Origin: Cacajao melanocephalus
Taxonomy: Eukaryota > Chordata > Mammalia > Primates > Pitheciidae
DNA: 64,000 nt
Direction: 5' to 3'
Assembly: GCA_963573385.1 (NCBI GenBank)
Contig: CAUYLG010041456.1
Coordinates: 1 to 64,000, forward strand
Position 1 is the stretch's first letter; each line of letters opens with the position of its first letter. Positions 22,291 through 35,180 of this stretch are shown here, piece after piece. Made by a program: the position numbers and the translations under genes. The notes below the pieces were generated by a model. It ran no database searches. It worked only from the letters and a program-made list of their open reading frames with translations, and was not told the DNA's origin.

Positions 22291-22496
22291 AATGTCTCAG
22301 GTTTTCAAGTGTCCTAGATTACCATTAAAAATGTTATATACATCAAGTTTATATTTTATGTGATCTTTGGAATTAGAAATAAGTGCATATCCCCCAGGCA
22401 GTATGTACTAGCTCTGAGGTCTTATTATCAAGTGTATTAACACTGATGTTGAATTTCACCTAATGTCTCAGGTTTTCTAGTGTCCTAGATAAGCAG
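22291..22496 (+). repeat. Local duplications: short word pair flanking copy A of a longer repeat
   Basis: The word 'aatgtctcaggttttc', followed by agtgtcctagat, occurs at 22291 and again at 22462. Between them, 22318-22432 is copy A of a block repeated at 23486-23598. Confidence 0.8.
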
Positions 22497-23485
22497 TGGT
22501 CTCTCATACATTGTGTTTTTCTCTATTTCTGACCATGGGATACATACATTATTCCTTATGGTTTAAAGAGGGAAATATTCATGGTCATGCATCATCCTTA
22601 ATGCTCCTTGTTTCTCTTTTTGGAAGTCAATTTGGCTTCTACTACTGTCACTTTTCTCATTTGCTAAATGAGAACTATAAACTCTTCAAATCTTGCCTTA
22701 AAATCTGACACCCCTCAATAAACTATTTTTACTTTATTCATTGCATGATGCAAATAATACTCCAAACCCTTGTACTATACTGAAAAATTACTGCCAAGTT
22801 TTATTAATTTTTGTTTTTTGTTTTAATGGTATGTTCATTTATTCATTCCTTCACTTTGTTCCAAAAGATTGCTTTTGCTGTAGGTTTGTTTACATTGCTT
22901 TCAACTTTAAAATATGGCTATTTTAACTTTATTGGACCAATTTAATTTGACGCTTCAATGCAATATTTCACTTAAAATGAAAAGGAGATTTATACATATA
23001 AAAACACAGTACAACCAAGAAATGATGAAATTGTTTTGATGAGATACTCATTAAAATATAAGTTCATATAAAGGATATAGCTAATAAAAGTTAACCACAC
23101 ACAAACAAAACAGAAAGTTTTTACTATTAAACTAACCTGAGCACCCTGGCTAGTTGAGTGCTAACTGGAGCACATCACACTTACAGTTGGCTTATGTACA
23201 CCAACTAACTTCTGATTATCTCTCTAGATTTACCGAAATAAACTGAAATGTACACGTGTGCCATTCTTATTTTGACTTTTTCCCAACAATAACTATAAAA
23301 CTATCTAAAATACCCTATTGTGGAACACATGAATAAAAAGATACATGCTTGCATGCACACACACAAAATTTCATTACCTTAAGAGACAAGGTTTTCTCTG
23401 TACAACCGTTAGGTTGTACTGGTGGGTTTTTCACAAGCCTTATTTTTACCTTTCCTGTGTTTCCATCCTTAATTTGAAGGGGGAC
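22497..23485. other. Intergenic between repeat copies, no assigned feature
   Basis: AT-rich sequence with short chance frames only. Confidence 0.4.
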
Positions 23486-23598
23486 ATTACCATTGAAAAT
23501 GTTATATACACAAGAAGTTTATATTTTATATGATCTTTGGAATTACAAATAAGTGTAAGTCCCCCAGTTAGTGTCTACTAGCTCTGAGGTCTTATGCA
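23486..23598 (+). repeat. Copy B of the 22318-22432 block
   Basis: It shares 'aatgttatata', 'gtttatattttat', 'tgatctttggaatta', 'aaataagtg', 'cccccag' and 'ctactagctctgaggtctta' with copy A, in the same order and orientation. Confidence 0.85.
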
Positions 23599-24179
23599 AG
23601 ATTCTTAATTTTAAATCTTCATTTTTCTATCAATAAATTCCTGCAAAGTTGACACAAGGATTTTCAAAAAGTATGTAAGTTAATGGAACGGTAATTATTT
23701 CCTCTTTGTGACCATCTCCAATATTCTTGTCTTACTGATCAGAGAGAGGCAGCAGAGGTATCTTTACTTTCATTCTCCTGCAGTATATGCCCGAAGAGAA
23801 AAACCAATATAAAATGTGATGCATCTGTTTTTAAGTGAGAAAATATTTAAAATATTTTCAGGTAATTTGGGCATATATAGTTAAGATATGTAGATATCTA
23901 TACTAATCGGGTACCTATTTTAGTATTTAGTATATTAATTCAGTTGCACAAACTGGCAAAATAAAAATTACCCAATATGTTGATTTAGAAATACTTCTTT
24001 TTTAATGTTCATATTTCAACAAACAATTTTATTCAATCTTTCATTTTCAGCATATTTACAGAGCCATATTTTGACTTTTCTCAAAGTATATTTACTTCTG
24101 AGATTTATTGAGATATAAACATTTCTGAATTCATGTTTGCTGCTGTTATTCCATTTTATTCCATGTCACAAATGCTTTT
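23599..24179. other. Intergenic, no assigned feature
   Basis: AT-rich, nothing recognised. Confidence 0.4.
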
Positions 24180-24479
24180 GTTTTTTTCTTTTGAGACAGA
24201 GTCATCCCACTTTGTAACCCAGACTGGAGTGCAGTGGCATATTATCAGCTGACTGCAACCTCTGCCTCCTGGGTTCAGGCAATTCTCATGCCCCAGCCTC
24301 CTGAGTAGCTGGGATTACAGGAGCCTGCCATCACGCCCAGCTAATTTTTTTGTATTTTTAGCAGAGTTGGGGTTTTGCCATGTTGGTCAGGCTGGTCTTG
24401 AACTCCTGACCTCAGGTAATCCACCCCCTCATGCTCCTAAAGTGCTTGGATTGCAGGTGTGAGCCACCCTGCCTGGCCA
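24180..24479 (-). mobile_element. Alu SINE, full length, antisense
   Basis: It starts with the T-rich tail and 'gagacagagtcatcccactt'. It passes 'ctggagtgcagtggcat', 'gctgggattacaggagcc' and 'ttgccatgttggtcaggct', and ends with gtgagccaccctgcctgg. Imperfect target duplications are acaaatgctttt (left) and acaagtgccattt (right). Confidence 0.93.
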
Positions 24480-25626
24480 CAAGTGCCATTTGCATAACAT
24501 TAAACATAACTGTGTCCATACCTTCATTTGATAGATATGTATTTGTGATTGTCTACATTTTAATTATTGTATTTTTTCCATTTCAATTTTTTCCACTTAA
24601 GTATAAATAAAGCTCAGCATATTTTAGAACATTACATTTACTCCACTGGCTATGATGGAAGAAATAGAAACCAGTTGGAGGAAGTGTATTCAAGTAATCT
24701 ATAAATGCGTATCTATATATTATTACCTTAACACCATACATAACAGGATTATATCAATATAAAATTATTAAATCTACCTAGAGTGAACTTTTCTGTTAAT
24801 TCACAGGATATTCACACATTTTTGGGGTTGTGGTAATATTCTGCAGTACCTCATCTTTTAATTGGTGTTTTGTAAGTTTGGATGCTTTCTTTTTCATGGC
24901 TTGTACATTGGGACCCAGGAGCAAATTCTGGAGCTTCCAGTCAGAAATTCAGCCTTTCAGTGAGGAGAGTGGGAGTGTGCACTTCTGAAGTAGGACTGAG
25001 TGTCATAGTACTGTGATAGTGAGGCACATACCTTCAATGGAGAGTAAGTCCTTTGTGTGTGATTGTTTATTATTGGATATTGCTGACACATCCTTGCATT
25101 AGTTGTCTTTAAGCAGTTATAAGCCACTATTGTGTTGATTCTTGCATATGCGAGCAAGCTTTATTGTCCCTCTTTGTTGAATTTTAGGTATTTGGATATG
25201 CAAAGTAGATTAATATGTTGACAGTGAAAAGATACATTGACCTGGTTGGGAAGTTGGAAGCCCTCCCCTATGATATCCATAAGTTGTTGTGGCCGGAGCT
25301 GGGATTTAGATTTAGAATTCATATACTCACACATTCTACAAAATGTTATGAGACATATTTAACATGAAAGACAGTAATAAAATGAGCATAAGTGTACACA
25401 CTAACCACACTAAGAAATACACAGTTAATACTAGTAGTTAAGCCCTCCATCTGGCCTTCCATTTTCACAACCTCTGCTCTCACGAACTGTCCCAGAGGTT
25501 ACTTCTGTCCTGGATTTTGTGTTTATGATTTCCTTGTTCTTCTTTATAGCTCCACCATATATAGGTCTATCTTTATCAACATACTGTATGATTTTGCATG
25601 TTTGCGAACTTTATTTAAATACTAAC
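24480..25626. other. Intergenic, no assigned feature
   Basis: About 1.1 kb of AT-rich sequence. Short frames at 24957-25157 and 25392-25625 are not recognisable. Confidence 0.4.
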
Positions 25627-26187
25627 TGTATTAAGGTTCTCCAGAAGGACAGAACCAATACAATAAGGTTGTTAGGGAGAATTGGCTTACAGGATAAGAA
25701 GGGGACATTACACAGTAGGCCATCTGTCAGCTGGGGAAAGAGAAGCTGGTAGCCTTGCTCAGTCCAAATCTAAAACCCTCAAAACCAGGGAAGCCAACAG
25801 TGCAGCTCTCAGTCTGAGACTGAAGGCTGGAGAAACCTTGACAGGCTGCTGGTTCAAGTCCAAAGGCTGAAGAATCTGGAGTCTAATGTCCAGGGTCAAG
25901 AGCAGAGGAAGCCAAGTATGTGGCATGACAGGGAGAGAAAGAGAACAAGCCAACTCAGCAAGCAATCTGTCTATCCCAGTTCTGCCTGCTTTGTTCTATT
26001 CTTGCTGGCACCCTATTAGATGGTGTCCACCCCCACATTGAAGGTGGGTTTTCCCCTCCCAGTCCACTGCCTCAAATGCCAGTCTCCTCTGGCAGCACCC
26101 TCACAGGCACACCCAGGAACAATGCTTCATCAGCCATCGAGGAATCCCTCAATCTAGTCAGGTTGACATCTAATATTAACCGTCACA
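25627..26187 (-). mobile_element. MLT2-like ERVL solo LTR, antisense
   Basis: The element opens 'tgtattaaggttctccagaa' and 'ggacagaaccaatacaa'. It ends 'gtcaggttgacatctaat', then attaaccgtcaca, which is the reverse complement of the MLT2 family. Four of five bases of the flanks match (ctaac left, gtaac right), as expected for a 5-bp target duplication. The frames inside it are not genes. Confidence 0.85.
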
Positions 26188-26204
26188 GTAACATGTTGTA
26201 TATA

Positions 26205-26502
26205 TTAGTATCTATCTTGCTTTTATTTTTTCTCAAAATATTATCTAATATATGTGTTGTTTGTAGGTGGAGATCACATACTTTCACCATGGTAGTGATT
26301 CATTATATGAATATGCCATTGTAGGAACATGCCATACCTTATTTATCATTTAGCTGCTTGATAGATTTTAGGGATATTTCTAATTTTTGCAAATTCAATT
26401 AGTTTTCTGTTAAAATTCTTAAGTATGTTCCATAGTGTGCAGGAATTTAGTTTTTTTATTACTTTGTACTAAAAGCCTTCCCACCCAATCTTCCTTTTTA
26501 GC

Positions 26503-26535
<33 letters not shown>

Positions 26536-27250
26536 TGTGTACATATATATATAGCATATATATATAGAGAGAGAGAGCTGAAAGGTTCTGGATTAATATG
26601 ATATGTACATCCTCAACTATTCTAGACAATGCCAAATTATTTTCCAGATTATATAAGTTAACACTGTAATATAGAAGAGTTTCTGTTGTTCTAGATTTTC
26701 TTCTGCACTTGACATTTACAGGATTTTTAATATTTTCCTGTCTGGTGGGATAAAAGGATGTCAAATTATGGTTTTCATTTACATTCCTCTGATTAGTAAT
26801 GACTTAGAGCTTATACACACAACTGTGTGTGCACATGTACACATATACCCACCCGCCCATCCAAACCCACACACCCACCCAAACTCACACACATAGTCTT
26901 TATTTTTGTCATGTGCGGTTCTTTTCTGGAGTGAAACTGGGGTCATTTCTTTTACCCCCTTTTTTATTGAGTTATTTTTTTATTGACTCACTGAAGTTTA
27001 CTATATATTATGAATACTAATCCTATTTTGGTTATATGTATTGTGACTAACTTTTTGGCTTATTTTTTCCTGATTTTTGCAGACCTTTATGATAACTTTA
27101 GATATACAGATGTTCTTAATTTGAAACTAATCAAATATATCAGTTTTCCTTTATTATTTATACTGTTTTTTCATCTTACTAAAATTTTTTCCCCAAGATG
27201 TTGGCCCTAAAAATGTTCTCCTTTATTTTCTCCTAAGCATTTTTTAAACT
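26205..27250 (-). mobile_element. Old L1 (L1M type), antisense, segment 1 (3' region)
   Basis: Antisense L1 phrases can be seen, such as 'cctcaactattctagacaat', 'atggttttcatttacattcc', tctgattagtaatgac and, further on, the region that precedes the usual 'tctcctaag' phrase. A TA microsatellite lies inside. The copy is old and highly diverged, with no open frame. Confidence 0.65.
26502..26577. repeat. (TA)n/(GA)n microsatellite
   Basis: TA repeats with gt/ac interruptions, ending in a gagagaga run. Confidence 0.93.
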
Positions 27251-27800
27251 TATTTATTACTGCCTAACAATATTATCAGAAACCTAGTGGCTTGAAACAA
27301 CATATTTTAATTATCTCAGAGTTTCTGTGGGTCAGGAATCAATCATGACTTAATTGGGTGCTCTACTTTATGGTCTTTCACAAGGCTGCAATTAAGTTGC
27401 TGACTAGGACTGCAATGTCATCTGTGACTCAACTGTGGAAGCATATGCTTCCAAGCTCACATGATTGTCAGCAGGATTCAGTATCTCATAGATTGTTGGA
27501 CCTAAAGCTTCAGTACTTTTCTGGTTGTTGCCTGGGGTTCGCCTTTAATAGCTTGCTATGTGGACCTCTCCGTATAGCAACTTGTTTCATTAAAGCCAGG
27601 AGGAGAGTCAATAGAGAAACTCTGCCAACAATGTAGCCTAAATTATGAAAGTGACACCCCATCATCTTTGCAGCATTCTATCGGTTGAAAGCAAGTCACA
27701 GGCCCCACCCATACACAGAAGGAATGGGCTACATAAGGGCATTAATACTAGGAGATGGGGGTAATTTTGGGGATCATATTACAGTCCATCTGCCACAGAT
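27251..27800 (-). mobile_element. LTR-type repeat (probably MLT1 class) inserted in the L1, antisense
   Basis: The block contains 'aaacctagtggcttgaaaca', 'tctgtgggtcaggaatcaat', 'ctttcacaaggctgcaatta', 'gcttccaagctcacatgatt' and 'gacaccccatcatctttgca', and ends near tctgccaca. This order is that of a known mammalian LTR-type interspersed repeat. I am not certain of the subfamily. L1 sequence resumes on the far side. Confidence 0.65.
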
Positions 27801-29318
27801 TTTGTCTTTCATATATAAGTATTTAATCTACTTTGTATGAATTATTGTGTCTATTCTGACTTTTTTTCTGTATGAATAACCTATTGTCCTAAATTGAAAA
27901 GATTGAATAATCTTTTTTTTTTCCCCCACTAATCTTCAATGCCATCTCTACCAAATACCATGTCTCTGTATTTTGTAGGAGTCTTTTTTGGGCTTCTCTT
28001 CTATTCTACTGGCGAATTTGATTACATCAATGACAAAATCACACTGTTTTTATTACTGTAGTCTTGTTAGCCTTGAAATCTGGCAAGATGAGTCTTTATT
28101 TTCTGTCTTGTTGTCTTGGATTTTCTTAAGCCTTTGTTCGTCAATATGCATTTTATAATTAGTTTTCACAGTCCCTCAAACAAAAGAACAATGCATTTTA
28201 ATTTTAAGTGCATTGTATGAGTTTTGGGAGAGTTGACCTCTTTAATGGGCATGGCATGCGTCTCCTTTTATTTAATACTTGCTAATCCTTTAGTAGATTT
28301 AAGTCAAAGCACTTTATATATTGTTATTACTGTAGATTATATTTATTTTTAATTATATGTTCTAACTCTTGCTAGTATATAGAAAATGCAGTTTATTCTT
28401 GTGTATTTATATTGTATCAAGGACCTTATTAAATCTTCTTATTAATTCGACAATTTGCCTGTAAACTCTTTGGAGATATTTATGTATATGGTTTGGTAAT
28501 GTGTAATTACTGAGAATTATATTTCCTTCTTTCTAATTTTATAACTTTTTAATATTCTTACATTTGTTAGGACCACCTGTGAAATACTGAATAGATATGG
28601 TAATATTTGTAATGGGTAGTCTTGTAATATTTATAATGTTAATAGAGTGCTTCTAACATTTCACTACTTTCCAGAATGGATGTTGTGTGTATATCATAGG
28701 TTTTCTTGATCAGGTTGTGATATTCCCTTCTATTCCTAGTTTGATAGGTAACATTTTATCCTGAATGCATGATGAAATTTATTGAATGTTTTTGCTTCAT
28801 CTTATGAAGCTTGTCATGTGTTTCTTGCCTTTATCAGTTAATGTAATGCATTATGTAAAACTCTTTCCTTACTTGAGATTCAGTTGAACTTTGTTTGCTC
28901 TGATAAAATGAGCCTGGGAATGATTCGTTTTATTTGTGTAGCTTGCTGAATTTTCTTTGTTAATAATTAGTTTAAGATGTTTACATCAACAATTATAATT
29001 GTGAATTTGCCTGTAATCGTCTTTTCTCATATTGTACTTGCCTAATTTTGAAGTCAACATTATACTTGTCACATAAAATAAGTTGGAAATCTATTTTTAT
29101 GTTCTTTAGAAGAGTTTGCATAGATTGAAATGATTTAATACTGGAATGTTCGTTAGAACCTATTGGTAAAGCCATCTGACCATTGTGTTTTGTTTGTGGG
29201 AAGCTTTTTAACTATGTATAAAATTGTATTTTGTGCTTATAGGCTTATTCTATTTAGCTCACATAGTTATTTTGTAAGTCTGTTTTGGCAAGCTGTAGTT
29301 TTAAGAATTTGTCTTTTC
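27801..29318 (-). mobile_element. Old L1 (L1M type), antisense, segment 2 (ORF2 region)
   Basis: Diverged antisense ORF2 phrases are present: 'attactgtagtcttgttagc', 'cctagtttgataggtaac', 'tttttgcttcatcttatgaa' and ataaaatgagcctgggaatg. Frames are broken throughout. Confidence 0.75.
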
Positions 29319-29490
29319 TGGTCTCATTTTGTTATGCAGGCTGCCTTGTGTGGTGTGACCTTGACTGCCTGGGCTCAAGCCACCTCACCCTCCCAGATAG
29401 CCGGAACTACTGGTGCATACCACCAGACCTTGCCAATTATTATTATTTTTTTTTGTAGAGATGGGGTCTTGCTTTATTGCCCAGTCTGTG
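29319..29490 (-). mobile_element. Monomeric Alu-type fragment (FLAM or AluJ arm), antisense
   Basis: The segment shows a degraded 'caggctgccttgtgtggtgt', 'gaccttgactgcctgggctc', a tagccggaactactgg box and 'tagagatggggtcttgctt', then gcccag. It is shorter than a full Alu and lies inside the old L1. Confidence 0.75.
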
Positions 29491-29835
29491 TCATTTTCTT
29501 TTTCACATTTATTGAACTAAATTTACTCAAAATGCGTTCTGTTGCCTCTTTAACTCTTCACCCTCTACATATTTTTTTCTGTCTTTAGTATTGAGCATGT
29601 GTGCCTTATTTTCTTTTATTACTTAATTGGAGTTTGCCTTTTATATAAGTCTCTTTGAAGATTAACTTTTAGTTTTGATTTGTTTCTAACTTCTATTTTA
29701 TATACATTTGCTGTTGCATTAACTTTGGCTTCTGATTTTACATATTTCCTTAATTCTATTTTATTTTTTTCTAATTTTCTTTTGATGTTGTGTTTTGTAT
29801 CTTCTTTAATTAGATATATGATCCGTTCTTTTGGT
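29491..29835 (-). mobile_element. Old L1, antisense, segment 3
   Basis: T-rich antisense ORF2 5' sequence with words such as 'taactttggcttctgatttt', continuing the same orientation. Confidence 0.6.
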
Positions 29836-30255
29836 CAGTGTCCTCCTGCCAAAATCCACCAGGAATAAGCTGGATTTATTGCTTATTGCAGTGAGAGAGA
29901 TTTAAGAAGTGTGACTTTTCTCTGGATTAGCTTCTCTCAGGAAGTAGGAGTAGTTGGGTATCTGAATAAATCTTACATAGAAGGAGAGATGAGTACAGAG
30001 AGACTAAAGCTATAATTGGTGAAAAATACCCTTTGCATATATTAACTGGGAGACAGGAATGTGTACTATTTTGTGGTTTTGAAAATGTTTATATTTTCCT
30101 GTATTCAAACATGATTATGAAGTAGTGTTGTCTTTTTCTTCATCCACTGTGGGGACAGAGTGGCTTTGTTCTGTGAAATATTCATGTTTAACAGGAGGAT
30201 GTTGGGCCTGGCTGATGGTAACAGGCCAGCTCCTCAATGTCAGGAGCTATTTTTT
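29836..30255. repeat. Unassigned insertion-like block in the L1
   Basis: The block breaks the L1 and has a different, less T-rich composition (for example 'tcctcctgccaaaatccacc'). It may be an LTR fragment. Near its end is a perfect 7-bp hairpin, agctcct-caatgtc-aggagct (about 30228-30248). I cannot name the family. Confidence 0.4.
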
Positions 30256-30960
30256 TCCATTTGCATTTTAAAATTTTTGTCATTTTTACTCTACTAATTT
30301 AAGGCTATTAATTTATCTTTTAAACCTTATTGCTTATATTCCACATATTTTGATATGTAGTTTATCCATTAACCTTTCTAAGTGTTTTCTGAATTCCAGT
30401 GAAACTCATGGTTGAGTTATTCTTAAATTTATATAGTGCTATTTATCTTTTGTTATTATTTTTATCTTCAGAATGTTGGAACTTTGTTTAGTATTAGTTT
30501 GACATGTAAATTTTCATTTTGATATTATCAAACATTTTGTGGCCTGTTTTTAATATACATACTGTAAATAGATGATAGCAGCATTTTTACTCACAATTCT
30601 AACAATCATTGTCTTTTATCTGAAGTGTTTATATCCATGTGATTATTGATATGCATGGATTTATTTATAATTAGTATGTACTTTCTCTCTATACCTCTTT
30701 TAACTATTAATATATTTCTTTTTAATTTACTTCTTTCTTGAATTATTTTGAGATGATTAATGCCTCCCCTCCTTTTATTAAAAGCAATGCATCTTACTCT
30801 TTTATACATCCAATATTTATGTATATTTGTTTCTATGTTTATGTTTTTCTTTCTGTACCATCATACTGTTCAAGCGTTTTTTCTCTGCTCATTTTTTTCT
30901 GCCTTAAGTGTATCTTTAATATTTTCTCAATTTTTGTTTGCCTAAAATATGTCTTTTTAT
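30256..30960 (-). mobile_element. Old L1, antisense, segment 4
   Basis: It contains 'tccacatattttgatatgta' and the surrounding antisense ORF2/ORF1-side phrases. It is diverged, and its outer limit is approximate. Confidence 0.6.
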
Positions 30961-33900
30961 GACATTCATTCTTGCAAGATAAGTTGGCTGTACATACAGT
31001 CCTAGGTTTACAGCCCTTTTAATATATTGTTCACCTTACCTCTTTTTACTACTTCCGTTTTTTCAGTGAAATAGGAAGCAGAACAATAGATGAGAAAAAA
31101 GATGGGGGAAGAGGTCTTGGAGGCTGAGAAGAGAAAAGGAGGTATAAAATAGTCATAGTCATCTGTGAGAGTACGAGAGTAAAGGGGATGGAGAGGGGAA
31201 ATTTTGTACCATTGCTAGACAGCTCTAATGGCCTTCTTGAAAGTAATGGCTGTTCACTTAATGTAAGAAACCTGATTTACCTCAGCTCTGTTCAGCTAGC
31301 TAGATTGGCCAGATTGTGTTTTCCCCAGAAGTGAGCGAGATGACAGAAGAACAAAAAATTAGAGATAATGTTACATGCAAGGGACTGATTATAGAGGGTA
31401 AAGTGACTTATGAGAATATGAGGCTTAGGAAACACTGTAAAAGGGATTTTAGATTCTGGTGGCATCCAAGACTGTTGGATTGGAGGTACTAGCTGGTAAA
31501 GTAAACTAAATAAACCAGTTATTGTTATTTTCAAAATTGCCTCGTGAGCACAGAAGGCTAGGAGAGCTCAAATCATTGCTGCTTTCCAGGAGTTTGGAAG
31601 GAAAGAAGAGAAGAGCAACATCCCAGATGACTTTCTCTTCGGAAAAGAGCTTTTCAACCAACAACTTCCACTTTCTTGAGGTATAATTTTGTAGAAAAGA
31701 ATTTCTGGAATTACTTGAGTTGTTAAAAACATCAAAGCAGACACCTCCACAGATTCAGATTTCCATGGCCTGGAGGAGAGGGTAAAATGGGTTACCAGCA
31801 TCTGCATTTTTTAAATGCTCACCCTCCAAGGGATTCCACTGTGTAGTGGAGGGAAATCCACTGCATTAGGCAGGTGAATAGTCCAATCAATTACAGTTGT
31901 TTCTAGTTTTCTGCAGTACTTACTCCATATAACATTGTTGCAAACACTGAATTAGTGCACAATACCCTATTGCTCCTGGGGAAATACAGTGTTAGGGTCC
32001 TGGAAGCCTATGGTCACTGAATTTTTATCAATCAGTCAATAACCTTGGTTCTGGAGTGTTTCTTTTTAAAGATACATTATATAATAAATATTGTTGATTG
32101 GTCTTTGATATTGAACTCACAGCCAACAGTGCTGTAACTCGTACCTGTATGAAGCTTATCTAACACTTGTATTTTCTTCGTAAGCCATATCACAGCCTTC
32201 TTGAGCCTAGGAACACTAGACAGCCCTGCAGGTCTACACTTTGGGGCCAATTTAAACAGCAAACTCACTAACAAAAATCACACAGAAAAGTATGAAAAAC
32301 ATGACATTAAATAAACCCTGAAAAGTACACTTGTTTATAGCATGAAAATGGAAACAAGCAGGCAAAGTACTACCTTGTTCACCCTCAGCTGGAAATGTGC
32401 TCTCTCTTCAGGTAACTTAAATTTTTTGCCACTCTGCATGTATCTGCAAATGACCATTGACAGTGATGATTGAGTTTTGAGGTAACATAAATATTAGCAA
32501 GAAGACAAATTTACAAATGCAAATTTGCACACCATAAGGATCAAGTGTTTCTGAAGTTCTTTCCTCTCCGTATCTAGCTGTGGTTTTTCAGAGATCTCTG
32601 CTTGAACAACAGGTCCCACATCAACTCTCCCTTCTGTCCACCTGTGCTCTCTCTGTCCCACTTTAACAAGAATTCTTCTGTCTCTTTCAACCATTTGCAA
32701 AAAGTTTTGTTTTAATCTTATCCTTTTGCTCATTTTCAGCATTTTTTAAGGTAATATTCTTTGCTCTCATTATAGTATAGTATTGTGGAAGGAGAACATC
32801 TAGAAAAGTCCTTTTTTGTATTGAAAAATAGATATGTTTTGAAAAATGTCTTTAAAAATAAAGAGAAATATGAGGGGCACCCCAAAAACCCTCTCTGAGA
32901 AATCTCTACTAGCATTTTTCTGAATGTCCTTTCAGTTTTAGATTTAGAAAGGTACATGAATAAATAAAGTGATCTGAATTGGGATTAAAAGTATAATCCG
33001 CTTTTCAATAATAAGGTAAATATAGATCCAGTAATATGAATTCTCATATACCTCTTGAGCTAATTGCTAATTTTTTGGGTATATTTTAAGTTTATTCTTC
33101 ACAATAGCTTTCTAAAGTACTTTATAGTATCTCCAATTCAGTAATTAATGGGTGAAACATATTATGCACAGTAAGAACTAATCTCATTTTTCTCATGTGC
33201 CCTAAAATATATTTCAAGTGGATTTATGGCTTAAATGTAATCACAGGCATTTCAAATTACTGTGAGGAAATAATTGCTTGTATAATATTGAGGGTAAAAG
33301 AGGTAGTACTAACTAATCATTAGACAAAAGCCAGGAAGCATGTAAAAAAATATTGAAATGTTTACATACATATTTTTATATCTTCTCTATATCCAAAAAA
33401 CAATAACAGTAACAGCACTAAAAAAAGAGCACCAAATTAGAAAACATGATTGTACTATAAGCTGGTAAACATTTAATATTTTTAATGTAGAAAAAGGTTT
33501 ATAAATCTTTAAGTAAAAGAGAAAAGTTTCAACTTAAAAAGAGAAATCAAAGTGATAAAATATGTGTAAAACAATCTGTTTTACCAGTTCAGGTATGCGT
33601 ACTGTTACTTTTCTTCCATTTTATAATTATTTCTACTTAATGTCTTCCTACTACTACTTACTAAATGGAGGAAAAAGACATACAGGGAAAAAAAAAAGTC
33701 TAAAATTTCTTGGAATTTAATCAGAAGTTTTCAGGACTAATTCCAAACAAAATGAAGAATGACCTAAATCCCATGTGGGCAGAACTTTCACTGCTTCTCA
33801 CTGGTATAAAGTTTCATTAAAGAGGACTGGTTCTGCTCACCTAAACAAATGACAATTGTGTGTGAGGGCCAAAATTGCATGCTTATACCATTTTGTGCAA

Positions 33901-35012
33901 TTGACATTGGTGGTTCATGCAAAAGGCCAGTTCATTTTAGTTCACCTTGTTTGCTTAGTTTGTTGTTTTTTAAAAGGACAACCTACTGGATCATTGTTAC
34001 TAGAGCTAGAAGAGCTGCCTACATTAGGTACATATTATACAGAAATCAGCCATCTTCCCATACCCTTAACCCCTAAAAAACCATTTGGAACTTCTATTGA
34101 ACTTAAATTATCAGCCTAAAATTTCCTCTCAAGGTAATTTTATTTCAGATGTTTTTTTGTTCTTTCCTACACACAGACTTGCTTTGGGGTCATGCTTTCC
34201 AACTTGCAAGGCCTCTCTACATTCAAATTCTGGAAAAAAAAAAAGGGCAGGGTGGGGATGGAATTGGTTAAAAGTCACTTCAGTTTCAAAAATATCCTGG
34301 GCTTCTACAGTGATCAGTGGTCATCACAGAGACCACCTTGGCATCTCAAGCCATAGGTGAGGGATTTGTTTTTCTCAACCCACAGAACATTTCTTCTCTC
34401 AAGCCAAGAGGCCCAACTTAAGTTAAAACTAAGGTTACATTAAAGCTATGTCTTTTTTGTTTCTTGGTTTAGACAGTAGGGGAGAAGTAACATGGCCAAA
34501 AGTCAAAAATAAGCACTTAACACTAAACTTAGAAAAAGCACTGTTGTTTCTTTGTTTCTATGATTGTTTTTAAGTATTGTGAAAGAGAAAGTGTAGTATA
34601 TCAAAATGTAGGCTATCAGCTATTGTCATTCTTGATTTCATATTCTATGTTTTGTATATAATTATTCTACTATCCTAACTTTCCATTTAGGATGATGGCA
34701 ATTACAATGAAAATGATGGGAGTGAGTACTCTTCAAGTACATCCTGTTTACTTCTGAGTGCTCCATTTCAGATGCTTTTAAGAAGGGCACACTGTGACAG
34801 ACCTACACATGGCCAGTGCTGACTGCTCTTAGGCATTTACATTTTCTGTTTTCTTCAGAAGGTAAAGCATGCCCACATGTCTAGTTCTTTGAATAGTTCA
34901 CCAGAAGAGGGGCATTCTTTTTCATTGTGATATTTACTTTAAATCTGGCTCAGTGGAAGTGATGGTGTTTAGGATTTGGATTTCAAAACCCTAAAAAAGT
35001 TTCCTTAACTCA
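30961..35012. other. Intergenic, no assigned feature
   Basis: About 4 kb of mostly AT-rich, apparently unique sequence. Minus-strand frames at 31568-31807 and 32494-32957 and plus-strand frames at 33849-34360 are unrecognised and overlap each other. Nothing supports a gene. Confidence 0.4.
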
Positions 35013-35053
35013 CTCTTTCTCTTTCTTTTTCTCTTTCTTTTTCTCTTTCTTTT

Positions 35054-35098
<45 letters not shown>

Positions 35099-35180
35099 TT
35101 TCTTTCTTTCTTTCTTTCTTTCTTTTCTTTCTTTTTTTCTTTCTCTTTCTCTCTTTTTCTTTTTTCTTTTCTTCTATTTT
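35013..35180 (+). repeat. (CTTT)n polypyrimidine microsatellite
   Basis: About 170 bp of almost pure pyrimidine built of ctttctttt and cttt units. It abuts the T-rich end of an antisense L1. Confidence 0.95.
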
